Below, piece by piece: positions 63,726-64,000 of a stretch of DNA of 64,000 bases. The DNA comes from Amoebidium appalachense (lineage: Eukaryota > Ichthyosporea), in contig CAVNZM010000013.1 in NCBI GenBank assembly GCA_963693365.1, forward strand, positions 6,758,001-6,822,000, read 5' to 3'. A program made the position numbers and the translations under genes. The notes under the pieces are model-generated. The model saw only the letters and a program-made list of their open reading frames with translations. It was not told the origin of the DNA and did no database searches. Each line of letters begins with the position of its first letter. The stretch's first letter is position 1.

Positions 63726-64000
63726 ACACGTGCAGACACACACCCCTCCCTCCTCTTCCCCCAACCTTCAAGCAACTTGTTCTTGTAGACCAAAAAATTG
63801 CTTTGCGCTGTCTGTTGTGAATGTAGATTTCCTACTCTTTACCCCCCCCCCCCCGCCCCCCTCCCCCATCAAAGACAAAACACACACACATATACTAACA
63901 CACCGTCACTCCTCTTCTTCCCCCTTCCCCCCACCCCCCCCCCCCCCCCCTCCCCTCCCCCCCCCCTGTCCTTGAAAAAATGGTAATCCAATGAAGACAA
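61044..64000. other. Right end: repeats, no supported gene
   Basis: It holds (CA)n and TC/C blocks at 61468-61650, T(36)G(22) at 62349-62406 followed by (TTTC)n to about 62442, (CA)n at 63069-63150, and C/CA blocks from 63180 to the edge. Unique segments at 61730-62150 and 62560-63060 show no ORF I recognise. A spaced set of small exons could exist around 63525-63590 (acceptor CTCCCCCAG) but cannot be confirmed. Confidence 0.5.
62349..62406. repeat. Compound homopolymer T(36)G(22)
   Basis: The longest T-to-G compound run in the window, followed by TTTC repeats. Confidence 0.9.

Overview
The window is nuclear DNA of a eukaryote, most likely a protist or alga; the sequence does not let me name the lineage. 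Genes are spread over both strands and split by GT-AG introns (two probable GC-AG). Introns and intergenic DNA are crowded with (GT)n/(CA)n, (GA)n and very long G/C, A/T homopolymers. Most long open frames here (poly Thr-His, Cys-Val, Pro, Gly) are translated repeats, not genes. I rebuilt genes by joining recognisable protein segments at splice sites with matching reading phase.

Layout. 0.6-5.0 kb, minus: MCM-binding protein (MCMBP/ETG1), its C-terminal part off the left edge. 7.5-11.5 kb, plus: UDP-N-acetylhexosamine pyrophosphorylase (UAP1). 12.4-15.1 kb: a decayed DIRS-type reverse transcriptase/RNase H retroelement between two ~167-bp direct repeats. 16.3-17.8 kb, plus: an intronless secreted Notum/pectin-acetylesterase-like hydrolase. 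17.8-21.3 kb: gene-poor, with a 237-bp TA-flanked MITE. 21.3-33.3 kb, minus: three TFIIIA-style C2H2 zinc-finger genes in a row (7, 6 and 11 fingers). 34.1-43.0 kb, minus: a BCDIN3D-type RNA 5'-phosphate methyltransferase with a Penelope-like reverse transcriptase in its largest intron. 43.6-50.0 kb, plus: an eIF2-alpha-kinase-like protein kinase divergent from BCDIN3D. 52.4-61.0 kb, plus: a large coiled-coil protein of unknown function; its last large intron holds a small minus-strand gene and two minisatellite arrays in inverted orientation. 61-64 kb: nothing I can support.

The genes are mainly housekeeping and RNA/DNA-metabolism functions: replication (MCMBP), amino-sugar nucleotide synthesis (UAP1), RNA 5'-end modification (BCDIN3D), translational stress control (the kinase) and transcription (zinc fingers). 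I see no shared pathway or cluster logic.

The most unusual material is the repeat landscape. (GT)n often begins an intron at the donor and (CA)n-CAG often ends it at the acceptor. C-runs followed by A-runs lie mostly in transcript sense. A ~105-140-bp dispersed repeat with a poly(G) head occurs six or seven times, every intronic copy in the same orientation relative to its host gene. Three coding regions carry single-base frame breaks inside homopolymers (four breaks in total), so exact homopolymer lengths in this assembly should be treated with caution.
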